The notes beneath the pieces were generated by a model. The model saw nothing but the letters and a program-made list of their open reading frames with translations, was not told the origin of the DNA and ran no database searches. Position numbers and translations under genes: made by a program. Shown in pieces: positions 7,301 through 12,305 of a DNA stretch of 12,305 nt. Every line of letters starts with the position of its first letter. Position 1 is the first letter of the stretch. Source of the DNA: an uncultured Bacteroidales bacterium (GTDB lineage Bacteria; Bacteroidota; Bacteroidia; Bacteroidales; Paludibacteraceae); assembly GCA_945787425.1 (NCBI GenBank), contig CALZHO010000012.1:1-12305 (forward strand), written 5' to 3'.

Positions 7301-7410
7301 TTATTCATTTTTGGCAATGAATAAAGACCAAACGCGGTGAGTATCAATATGATAAAAAATATGATACTCGGATTGCGCATGGCGCTTTGTATGTGGTCGC
7401 GTTTGCTCAC
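4318..7410 (-). CDS. RND-family efflux permease (AcrB-like, HAE type)
   Basis: This is the inner-membrane proton/drug antiporter of the pump. The 1030-residue length and layout are those of the family: TM1 at about 14-33, a periplasmic porter domain, TM2-6 at about 345-500, a second periplasmic half (about 565-865) and TM8-12 from about 872. TM4 carries the proton-relay pair Asp413-Asp414 (GMIVDDSVIVID). The position of the essential TM10 Lys of AcrB (Lys940) is Arg941 here (IIVRNAIIMYEY). Arg972 and Thr979 match AcrB Arg971 and Thr978. Start is GTG 7410, 12 nt after the adaptor stop, giving the usual short cytoplasmic helix before TM1. The next ATG (codon 11) would remove that helix. The substrate cannot be predicted; the TM4 motif resembles drug rather than heavy-metal pumps. 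Confidence 0.96.
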   Translation of the reverse strand: MSKRDHIQSAMRNPSIIFFIILILTAFGLYSLPKMNKDEFPQFTMRQGVVAAIYPGATAQEVEEQVTIPLENYLNGFEDIDKQNTYSISEDGIVYVYVMLRNSVAESNTAWTKIRAGLELFQKTSLPPGVLQTVLIDDFGNTSSMLLAIESDERSPRELEEFAEQLCTQLRTIPEMGRIKVLGTQHEEVAVHIDPARLSAYGIDQTALQMSLMLRGLRTAGGTIHSSQPLQVATPYTSEQEIAEQIVWIDPVAGTAIRLQDIATIQRQYEEPKQFVAFYTGDKNASIEPERSCVIVNMEMVPGNNIVAFGNDVEQHLQQARSTFPPDIRFHRITDQPKVVNDSVLSFLKDILISIVVVIAVMLLLFPIRTALVASTGVPVCIAVCIGLMYITGIELNTVTLAALIFVLGMIVDDSVIVIDGYTDLLEKGHSRWYAASVSTKQLFVPMALATCAISGMFFPMTKIIDGPLGDFIQLFPYAVLFALTASIFYAAWATPYMATRFIRRQRTKDLRGFERVQQLFFSKLQRLYHRVLSLCFRRVWIPFTALIACLAIGVFLLTQHNLQLLPKAERECFAVEIHLEQNASIEQTAMVADSLARMMRVDSRITSITAFVGQASPRFHATYTPQMAHPNYAQFIVNTISTKATADILKEMTPYYENYFPNAYIRFKQLDYQAARNPLEVQIQGDDWEAMLPVADSIKQFMANQPELAWVHSDYDAFTTQTRITLREPEASRLGITETMLTLYLRSVTDGATLTTIWEGDYQVPVMLYTEDIHEINHHRLEDIMVPTAYPSIWVPLRQIATLTPEWHHASIERRNSIRTITIGCDLRGKTSQVDAERKVKRWINENWSSLPDGVSIEFGGLSAINQQLIPQILWSVVAALLVMFVLLLYHFGKVSLALLALSSSILCVFGAFVGLSIFQMDISITVVLGIVSLIGIIVRNAIIMYEYTEELRRTKHLSVREAAFQAGLRRMRPVFLTSATTALGVLPMILAQTSLWMPMGVVICFGTIFTLPLTITILPVVYWKIYER

Positions 7411-7422
7411 AAGGGTATGACG

Positions 7423-8457
7423 TTAATACGTTATAGGTGCTCCGTTGTACATTTTTTGATAACCGCTGGTGATAATTACATCTCCTACGGACAACCCATT
7501 GGTCACTAATACGCCATCCGCGGTATATGGACCTACCTCAATCTGACGACGCATGGCTTTTCCATTATCTACAACCCACACAATCGTGCTACGTGTTTGT
7601 GTATGGATACAGGTTGCTGGGATAACGATTCCTTCTACTGCTTGTGTTTGCAGTTGTATTTTTCCTACCATACCAGGCATTATCTGACGCTTTACTGCTT
7701 GCGTCGCGTGTGTTAGTTCAGCCGTGACTGTATAGGTGTGTGAGAGTCGATTAGCAATCAGATTTTTTTCTATTACTCGTATTGGTATATCAGATATGCG
7801 TAGTGCTTCTATTGACATTGTACCATTGTCGCCGATGGCAATAGTACTGATATCTTTTTCAGGAACATCAAATGATACTTTGTAGTTCTGTATATCCAAC
7901 AATGTCATGATTGGTACTGCAGGTGCTATATTTTGCCCGATTTGCAGATTACATTCGGCTACTATGCCCGTGCGAGGGGCTGTGATTGTGCAATCATCCA
8001 AACGTTTACGCGCTATGGCCAACATGGATTGTGCTTGTTGAAGTTGGCTGCGTAGTTCTACCATTTTTTGCTCGGTAACTCCTCCCTGTTCAAATACTTG
8101 CTGTGCGCGTTGATGACCATCTGTGGCTTGCTGCAGTGTAGCCAACGCAATCTGCAATGAGTTGTATGCCTGAATACTATCAAGCACTAATAATGGTTGT
8201 CCTTCCACCACATGATCACCATTGGCAACATAGAGTTGGGTAACCATGCCACCAGTAGGCGAACTGATGGGAATAGACGCGCTTTCTTCCATTTTTCCTA
8301 CATAAGAATGGGCATTGATTTGCTTTTGTTCAGCAATGGTCAGTGTTTCCACATAAATGGGTTGCACCTGTTGCTGATCGGTGGACTTGAGTCCACAACT
8401 GCTCAGGCATAGCAACAGGGTGAATAATATGAAGCAATGGATACGGCGCATAGTCAT
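7423..8457 (-). CDS. RND efflux periplasmic adaptor (HlyD/AcrA-type lipoprotein)
   Basis: This periplasmic adaptor bridges the RND permease and the TolC-like channel. Of 344 residues, the first 21 are a lipoprotein signal with lipobox LSSC (Cys21). The two halves of the lipoyl domain are at about 63-92 (SSPTGGMVTQLYVANGDHV) and 158-186 (ITAPRTGIVAECNLQIGQ). Between them lies a helical hairpin (about 95-153) rich in Gln and Ala. A beta-barrel domain (about 190-270, with MPGMVGKIQL) and a membrane-proximal domain (about 275-344) follow. Its ATG shares one base with the stop of the preceding lipoprotein gene (TGATG), so the two are probably translationally coupled. A second ATG two codons in is possible. 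Confidence 0.94.
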   Translation of the reverse strand: MTMRRIHCFILFTLLLCLSSCGLKSTDQQQVQPIYVETLTIAEQKQINAHSYVGKMEESASIPISSPTGGMVTQLYVANGDHVVEGQPLLVLDSIQAYNSLQIALATLQQATDGHQRAQQVFEQGGVTEQKMVELRSQLQQAQSMLAIARKRLDDCTITAPRTGIVAECNLQIGQNIAPAVPIMTLLDIQNYKVSFDVPEKDISTIAIGDNGTMSIEALRISDIPIRVIEKNLIANRLSHTYTVTAELTHATQAVKRQIMPGMVGKIQLQTQAVEGIVIPATCIHTQTRSTIVWVVDNGKAMRRQIEVGPYTADGVLVTNGLSVGDVIITSGYQKMYNGAPITY

Positions 8458-8975
8458 CAGTTCTTTTTAGCCAGCATGGTGATATTGTTGCCTTTGATTT
8501 GTTTGTTTCCTCCGAGTTCGGTGCCTGAATACTGCATTTTGAGTTCTATGGTCTCGCCATAGACATTGCCATATCCATATACGTCCGTTTGGTATTTTTC
8601 TGTCTTGGTAATTTCGATAATCTCTCCCCAAAAATCAGAGTTCTGTGCTTGATAGGTGATGGTAACAGTACGGGAAAATGGGTAGAGCTCCAGTTGGTTG
8701 TTGCTCCATGTGGCTTTGGTGGTGTATGCCTCACCGTTGATGATGTTAAAGGTGAGCAGATAGGTGCTATCTTGCAAATGAATCACCTCCATAGCTCCTA
8801 TTTCGTTAGGGAGCGAATATACTTGTGTAGCATCTTTGGTCACTTGTCCGCTCACTTTGAAACTGTATTCTCCAACGATAGTTTGCCATGTAGATTCGCA
8901 AGCCGATAGGCATGCTATGGCCAGTGTGAGAAAGCAATATGTGAAAATCTTTGCTGTTTTCATTGCTGTATGCAT
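8457..8975 (-). CDS. Putative lipoprotein of unknown function, coupled to the RND operon
   Basis: I do not recognise a family. The 172-residue product has a lipoprotein signal with lipobox LSAC (Cys26). The rest looks beta-rich, with alternating hydrophobic residues and many Thr and Tyr: GEYSFKVSGQVTKD (35-48), a central stretch around YLLTFNIINGEAYTTKATW (72-90) and TVTITYQ. The overall impression is of a small beta-barrel or beta-sandwich, similar in style to lipocalin-like Bacteroidota lipoproteins, but this is inference. ATG 8975 is used; ATG 8963 (MKTAKIF) gives a more standard signal peptide and is equally possible. It starts 14 nt after the TPR-like gene and its stop overlaps the adaptor start, so it is likely made together with the pump. 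Confidence 0.8.
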   Translation of the reverse strand: MHTAMKTAKIFTYCFLTLAIACLSACESTWQTIVGEYSFKVSGQVTKDATQVYSLPNEIGAMEVIHLQDSTYLLTFNIINGEAYTTKATWSNNQLELYPFSRTVTITYQAQNSDFWGEIIEITKTEKYQTDVYGYGNVYGETIELKMQYSGTELGGNKQIKGNNITMLAKKN

Positions 8976-8989
8976 TGTAGTTTATAATT

Positions 8990-9316
8990 TTATTGTTGTG
9001 CCCTCTGGCGGGTAGCTCGGAGTGCTTCGCCCAGATTAAGCAGTGTCTGTTGGCATACACCTTCGTCATCCCTCAAATTGGGATACAGACGCTGTAAACT
9101 CTGATAAATCTTTTCGGCTTCTGTGAGCGAGTGTAGCGATTCACTGTCGTTGCCTGCTACGCGACTGAGTAGGAGTTTGAGCATGTCCACTGCGCACCAG
9201 AACATCGCCAAGGTCGTATATTTGCCGTGATGCACCTTGTACATGGGTAGGATGGTTTGATAGGCCTCTTCTATCTTACCCTCGCGGCGGAGTTCGAAAA
9301 TCTCTTTGACAGTCAT
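8990..9316 (-). CDS. Small TPR-like helical protein
   Basis: This is a 108-residue, all-helical, apparently cytoplasmic protein with no signal peptide or membrane segment. MTVKEIFELRREGKIEEAYQ is a typical helix-turn-helix of a tetratricopeptide repeat. A second helical stretch at about 31-53 (YTTLAMFWCAVDMLKLLLSR) and a third (EAEKIYQSLQRLYPN, about 67-81) continue the TPR-like pattern. I recall similar short TPR proteins in other Bacteroidales but know of no function. It follows ffh by 62 nt, across a tandem repeat, and precedes the lipoprotein gene by 14 nt. A scaffold role is the most one can infer. Confidence 0.78.
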   Translation of the reverse strand: MTVKEIFELRREGKIEEAYQTILPMYKVHHGKYTTLAMFWCAVDMLKLLLSRVAGNDSESLHSLTEAEKIYQSLQRLYPNLRDDEGVCQQTLLNLGEALRATRQRAQQ

Positions 9317-9329
9317 AGCGGTGGTGTAG

Positions 9330-9373
9330 AGTTGTTTAGCAGTTGTTTAGCAGTTGTTTAGCAGTTGTGTAGA
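9330..9373. repeat. 11-bp tandem repeat between ffh and the TPR-like gene
   Basis: Three perfect copies of AGTTGTTTAGC (9330-9340, 9341-9351, 9352-9362) are followed by a degenerate fourth (9363-9373). Further weaker copies can be seen on both sides (GTGGTGTAGA at 9321-9330, GTGGTTTAGC at 9374-9383), the last running into the final codons of ffh. The array fills most of the 62-nt gap. The period is close to one helical turn. It forms no hairpin and no T-tract, so it does not look like a terminator. Confidence 0.85.
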
Positions 9374-9378
9374 GTGGT

Positions 9379-10686
9379 TTAGCGGCGGCGGAGACCTTGC
9401 ATTTGCTGCATTTTCTTCATCATCTTGCTGGTTTGCTCAAACTGCTTGAGGAAGCGGTTGACCTCCACGATGCTCGTTCCCGAACCTTTGGCGATACGAT
9501 TCTTGCGGCTGCCGTTGAGTAGCGATGGATTGCTACGCTCGGCTGGGGTCATCGAGGATATAATAGCTTCGATTGGCTTGAACGCATCGTCGCTCACCTC
9601 TACGCCCTTGAGAGCTTTATCCATACCCGGAATCATACCCATTAGGTCTTTCATCGAACCCATTTTCTTGATTTGAGCCAATTGCGATAAGAAATCGTTG
9701 AAGTCGAATTGGTTTTTGGCGATGCGTTTGCTGATGCGGCGTGCCTCTTCTTCGTCGTATTGCTCTTGTGCGCGTTCCACCAATGACACCACATCACCCA
9801 TTCCTAAAATACGGTCTGCCATACGCGATGGGTGGAAGACATCCAGTGCGTCCATCTTTTCGCCTGTACCGATAAACTTAATTGGCTTTTGCACCACAGA
9901 GCGGATACTGAGGGCTGCACCACCACGTGCATCACCATCTAATTTGGTGAGGATAACACCATCAAAATCAAGACGGTCGTTAAACTCCTTGGCTGTGTTC
10001 ACCGCATCTTGACCGGTCATAGCATCTACTACGAAGAGGGTCTCTTGCGGATGGATGGCTTGCTTGATCGCGGCGATCTCTTGCATCATCTGCTCATCCA
10101 CTGCCAAGCGACCTGCGGTATCCACAATCACTACGTCATAGCCATATACTTTGGCTTCCTGAATAGCTTTTTGTGCTTTGATGACAGGATTGGCTTCGCC
10201 TTCGCCCGTATATACCTTCGCGTTAATTTGCTCGCCGAGTACGCGCAATTGTTCAATAGCAGCAGGACGATATACGTCGCATGCCACCAGCATTACGCGT
10301 TTGTTCTTCTTGGTTTGAAGGTAGTTCGCCAATTTCGCAGAGAAAGTGGTTTTACCCGAACCTTGCAAACCACTCATGAGGATAACGGCAGGAGTGCCTT
10401 TGAGGTTGATTTCCGCTGCATCGCCACCCATGAGGTTGGCCAACTCATCGTGTGTGATTTTCACCATCAGTTGTCCAGGGCGCACAGCGGTCATTACGTT
10501 CTGACCCAATGCTTTGGCTTTTACCTCGTCGGTAAATTGCTTAGCGGTCTTATAGTTGACGTCGGCTTCCAGTAGGGCCTTGCGAATGTCCTTGACGGTT
10601 TCGGCGATATTGATTTCGGTGATACGACCTTCACCTTTGAGAATCTTAAACGATCGTTCTAATCTTTCGGATAAATTATCAAACAT
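9379..10686 (-). CDS. ffh: Signal recognition particle GTPase Ffh
   Basis: Ffh binds 4.5S RNA and signal sequences of nascent membrane proteins and docks with FtsY at the membrane. The 435-residue protein has the N domain (about 1-90), the G domain with GLQGSGKT P-loop (106-113), DVYRPAA (137-143), DTAGRL (189-194), TKLDGDARGG (247-256) and GTGE (273-276), and the Met-rich M domain (about 296-435) with the RNA-binding helices around SGTSIVEVNRFLKQFEQ (402-418). I chose ATG 10686 because it gives the standard N-terminus MFDNLSERLE. The longer frame begins with a TTG lying inside the promoter -7 element, so it cannot be translated from that promoter. Its leader is only about 18 nt. No terminator is seen downstream, so transcription may run into the efflux operon. 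Confidence 0.97.
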   Translation of the reverse strand: MFDNLSERLERSFKILKGEGRITEINIAETVKDIRKALLEADVNYKTAKQFTDEVKAKALGQNVMTAVRPGQLMVKITHDELANLMGGDAAEINLKGTPAVILMSGLQGSGKTTFSAKLANYLQTKKNKRVMLVACDVYRPAAIEQLRVLGEQINAKVYTGEGEANPVIKAQKAIQEAKVYGYDVVIVDTAGRLAVDEQMMQEIAAIKQAIHPQETLFVVDAMTGQDAVNTAKEFNDRLDFDGVILTKLDGDARGGAALSIRSVVQKPIKFIGTGEKMDALDVFHPSRMADRILGMGDVVSLVERAQEQYDEEEARRISKRIAKNQFDFNDFLSQLAQIKKMGSMKDLMGMIPGMDKALKGVEVSDDAFKPIEAIISSMTPAERSNPSLLNGSRKNRIAKGSGTSIVEVNRFLKQFEQTSKMMKKMQQMQGLRRR

Positions 10687-10710
10687 AGTATTCCATTTTA
10701 ATTTAGCGCA

Positions 10711-10742
10711 CAAAGGTACAACAAAAAATGCACATATACAAG
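10711..10742 (-). promoter_or_regulatory. Bacteroidota-type promoter for ffh
   Basis: On the minus strand the -7 element TACCTTTG occupies 10718-10711, in the context GTTG-TACCTTTG also seen before ddh. At 20-bp spacing the -33 position (10742-10739) reads CTTG, three of four matches to TTTG. This -33 site lies inside the 3' arm of the terminator of the preceding gene. Confidence 0.8.
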
Positions 10743-10791
10743 AAAATTGGGCGAAAGTTTACATTTTTCGCCCAATTTTCTTGTATATGTG
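10723..10791 (-). terminator. Very long-stem terminator after the head-GIN protein gene
   Basis: A perfect 26-bp inverted repeat (10731-10756 with 10766-10791) has a 9-nt loop. The core is GGGCGAAA paired with TTTCGCCC. Reading on the minus strand, it begins 20 nt after the stop at 10812 and is followed by CATTTTTTG (six T's at 10728-10723). It is a convincing intrinsic terminator, with a stem longer than most and physically fused to the ffh promoter. Confidence 0.9.
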
Positions 10792-10811
10792 TTGTGTGCA
10801 ACAATCTCTAC

Positions 10812-12218
10812 CTATCTATCCTTTCGAATGATGCTGCCGCCCACTGCTATATTTTGCTTGATAGTTGGATTTCCGTGGTAAGTAATTTTGCTTGCTCCTG
10901 CGGCTTGTGCCCATAACTCGCGTGCGACATTGATCTCCGCCTGGCTGGCACCCGCACAATTGATGTGCATCACTTGCGTGAATAAATCTTCGGCTTCCAC
11001 TTCGCCCGCGCCCGCCATGGTGATATTCACATGATCAGCTGTGCCCTCTAAATCTAATTTGCTGGCTCCCTTTGCATTTACCGTCAATGTCTGGACATTC
11101 AAATGCAAGTCTGCTTCCGCAGCACCATTGAGATCAAGTGCGAAGTTAGGTTGTGCAAGTACTTGGTTCTCTGCGGTTTCTATCTTGCTTGCGCCATAGA
11201 CCGTTAGTTGGCGTAAATTAGGAGAAGTAATAGCAAAATCTATCATTACATCATCTACAGGGATTTGGTTGGATGTCTCGATATAGAGTACACTATCTCG
11301 CACTTCTGCTTTGATTCCACCTTCATCCATGAGAGAGTATATTTGGTTAGTAGTCAATAGAGTAGATGGTTGTGTACCGTTGTTGATTTGCAATTTAGCA
11401 GCACCTCGCAATTCAATGGAATGGTAAGGTTCCAATTGAAGTTCGGAAGCGAAAGTACCTTCTTGATCATCTACATCTAATCCGTCCCATACCATGGTTT
11501 TTATAATCTCAGGAGCCATGTCATAGGAATGATACAAACGCCCGAGTGATACTCCCCAGAAAATGATAGACGCCAGCCAGAGGAGGATGGTAATCCACCA
11601 AAAACGTGCTTTTGGTCCGCGTCGCGTGCGCATGTATGTAACTATGGTGTGCACTAACATCACAATGGGTAGGGCAATAATCAGGATAAGCGCTAATATC
11701 AAAAGCGGAATAATCACCGCTCCACCGTCCACTAAAAGTTCGGCAAAGACAGGGAAAATAGGCATGATGGCTGCTAAGCTGGTTGTACCTGCTATTGCAA
11801 CACCAAAGAGCGAAAGTACGATGGAGAAAAGGATAGCAAGCCCCACGAAAATCATCGGCAAAGCCAAGATCGCCAATATGACGGTGAGAACAATGCTAAA
11901 CACACGACCACAACCACTATTTTGCGACTTATCTACTTTGACTTTTGGACGGCGGTTAGGTCCAAACTCAGAAGGAGCACCAATCTGCTCTTGAATAGAA
12001 TGAACCATCTGAGAATTAACTACTTGCACGTTCTTTGCAAAGAGCGCTTTTTGTAGCAATTCGGCAATGCGTGCTTCAATATCAGTCATTACTTCCTGAC
12101 GGTCGTTGGCGGGCAAACGCATCTCGATGTCTTGTAGATATTCTTTTAGCGTTTGATAGGCATCGTTGTCAATATGATACACTAATCCATTTAGGTTGAT
12201 TGTACGAGTTTCGTTCAT
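10812..12218 (-). CDS. Membrane protein with C-terminal head-GIN (DUF2807) domain
   Basis: A 468-residue protein in three parts. Residues 1-85 resemble the N-terminal region of Bacteroidota PspC-domain proteins (INLNGLVYHIDNDAYQTLKEYL, then a helix with DIEARIAELL). Four hydrophobic stretches follow at about 105-140, 145-165, 168-195 and 206-224, with no recognisable PspC domain itself. The C-terminal half is a DUF2807-type beta-repeat with seven GA[AGS] turns, at Gly272, 342, 365, 384, 403, 423 and 441, the last six about 18-23 residues apart. Its function is unknown; homologous fusions are often annotated as putative adhesins or stress-related proteins. It lies 12 nt after a probable PadR regulator gene, so it is likely part of a PadR-controlled envelope-stress unit. 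Confidence 0.85.
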   Translation of the reverse strand: MNETRTINLNGLVYHIDNDAYQTLKEYLQDIEMRLPANDRQEVMTDIEARIAELLQKALFAKNVQVVNSQMVHSIQEQIGAPSEFGPNRRPKVKVDKSQNSGCGRVFSIVLTVILAILALPMIFVGLAILFSIVLSLFGVAIAGTTSLAAIMPIFPVFAELLVDGGAVIIPLLILALILIIALPIVMLVHTIVTYMRTRRGPKARFWWITILLWLASIIFWGVSLGRLYHSYDMAPEIIKTMVWDGLDVDDQEGTFASELQLEPYHSIELRGAAKLQINNGTQPSTLLTTNQIYSLMDEGGIKAEVRDSVLYIETSNQIPVDDVMIDFAITSPNLRQLTVYGASKIETAENQVLAQPNFALDLNGAAEADLHLNVQTLTVNAKGASKLDLEGTADHVNITMAGAGEVEAEDLFTQVMHINCAGASQAEINVARELWAQAAGASKITYHGNPTIKQNIAVGGSIIRKDR

Positions 12219-12230
12219 AGTGTGTAATAA

Positions 12231-12305
12231 TTATTGGTTTGTTACTTGGTTAACTGCTTGGCAGATGGACTGCCATTCTTCGTGGAGTTGGGCGAGTAGT
12301 TGTTC
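12231..12305 (-). CDS. C-terminal end of a probable PadR-family regulator (partial)
   Basis: An open frame enters from the window edge and ends with TAA at 12233-12231, giving 24 residues ending EEWQSICQAVNQVTNQ. The pattern (L..L..EW..I..AV) resembles the last helix of small PadR regulators. Such regulators commonly precede PspC-like/DUF2807 genes in Bacteroidota, and the next gene starts 12 nt downstream. The identification rests mostly on context, since the DNA-binding part is outside the window. Confidence 0.6.
   Translation of the reverse strand, partial: EQLLAQLHEEWQSICQAVNQVTNQ

Noticed and set aside
10009..10575. 188-codon plus-strand frame opposite ffh
   Set aside because: It lies wholly opposite the conserved G domain of Ffh and has no promoter or family resemblance.
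10679..10696. Five-codon upstream frame (ATG at 10696, TGA at 10681-10679) overlapping the ffh start
   Set aside because: Out of frame, only a few bases from the expected transcript start and very short; probably chance.
10687..10713. TTG start extending Ffh by nine residues
   Set aside because: The TTG is part of the -7 promoter element, so it lies upstream of the expected transcript start.

Overview
The window looks like a chromosomal segment of a member of the Bacteroidales (phylum Bacteroidota). Three promoters carry the Bacteroidota -7 element TACCTTTG. Start codons mostly have A/T-rich upstream sequence without Shine-Dalgarno sites. The gene content also fits: a Na+-pumping decarboxylase beta subunit, meso-diaminopimelate dehydrogenase, a PadR/PspC-like pair, and a tRNA without an encoded CCA. 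The genus cannot be determined from the sequence. I see no transposase, phage gene, CRISPR array or other clear sign of transfer; the backbone is ordinary chromosome.

Plus strand, 1-2912: (i) a cluster of GTTCTAA half-sites and then oadB, the membrane subunit of a biotin-dependent Na+-translocating decarboxylase, closed by a strong terminator; (ii) a promoter, a structured leader of about 160 nt with seven heptamer repeats, rplS (ribosomal protein L19), a pair of 16-18 bp palindromes, tRNA-Gln(CTG) and a terminator, apparently one mRNA-tRNA transcription unit; (iii) a promoter and ddh, encoding a short meso-DAP dehydrogenase for lysine and peptidoglycan precursor synthesis.

Minus strand, 12305-2943, read right to left: (iv) the last codons of a probable PadR-family regulator, then a 468-residue membrane protein with a C-terminal head-GIN (DUF2807) beta-repeat domain, ended by a terminator with a 26-bp perfect stem; (v) the ffh promoter, fused to that terminator, then ffh (SRP GTPase), an 11-bp tandem repeat, a small TPR-like protein, a lipoprotein of unknown function, and a complete tripartite RND efflux pump: lipoprotein adaptor, RND permease and TolC-like outer membrane channel. 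The last four genes are overlapping or spaced by at most 14 nt and form one translationally coupled operon. I see no terminator or promoter between ffh and this group, so it may depend on ffh transcription. The TolC-like gene converges with ddh across only 30 bp.

I found no clearly new multi-gene system. The best leads are the intergenic architecture (terminator-promoter fusions at all three internal transcription-unit boundaries; a different short repeat or palindrome family in each of several gaps), the rplS leader, a DAP dehydrogenase lacking the usual NADP-binding Arg pair, and an uncharacterised lipoprotein coupled to the RND pump.
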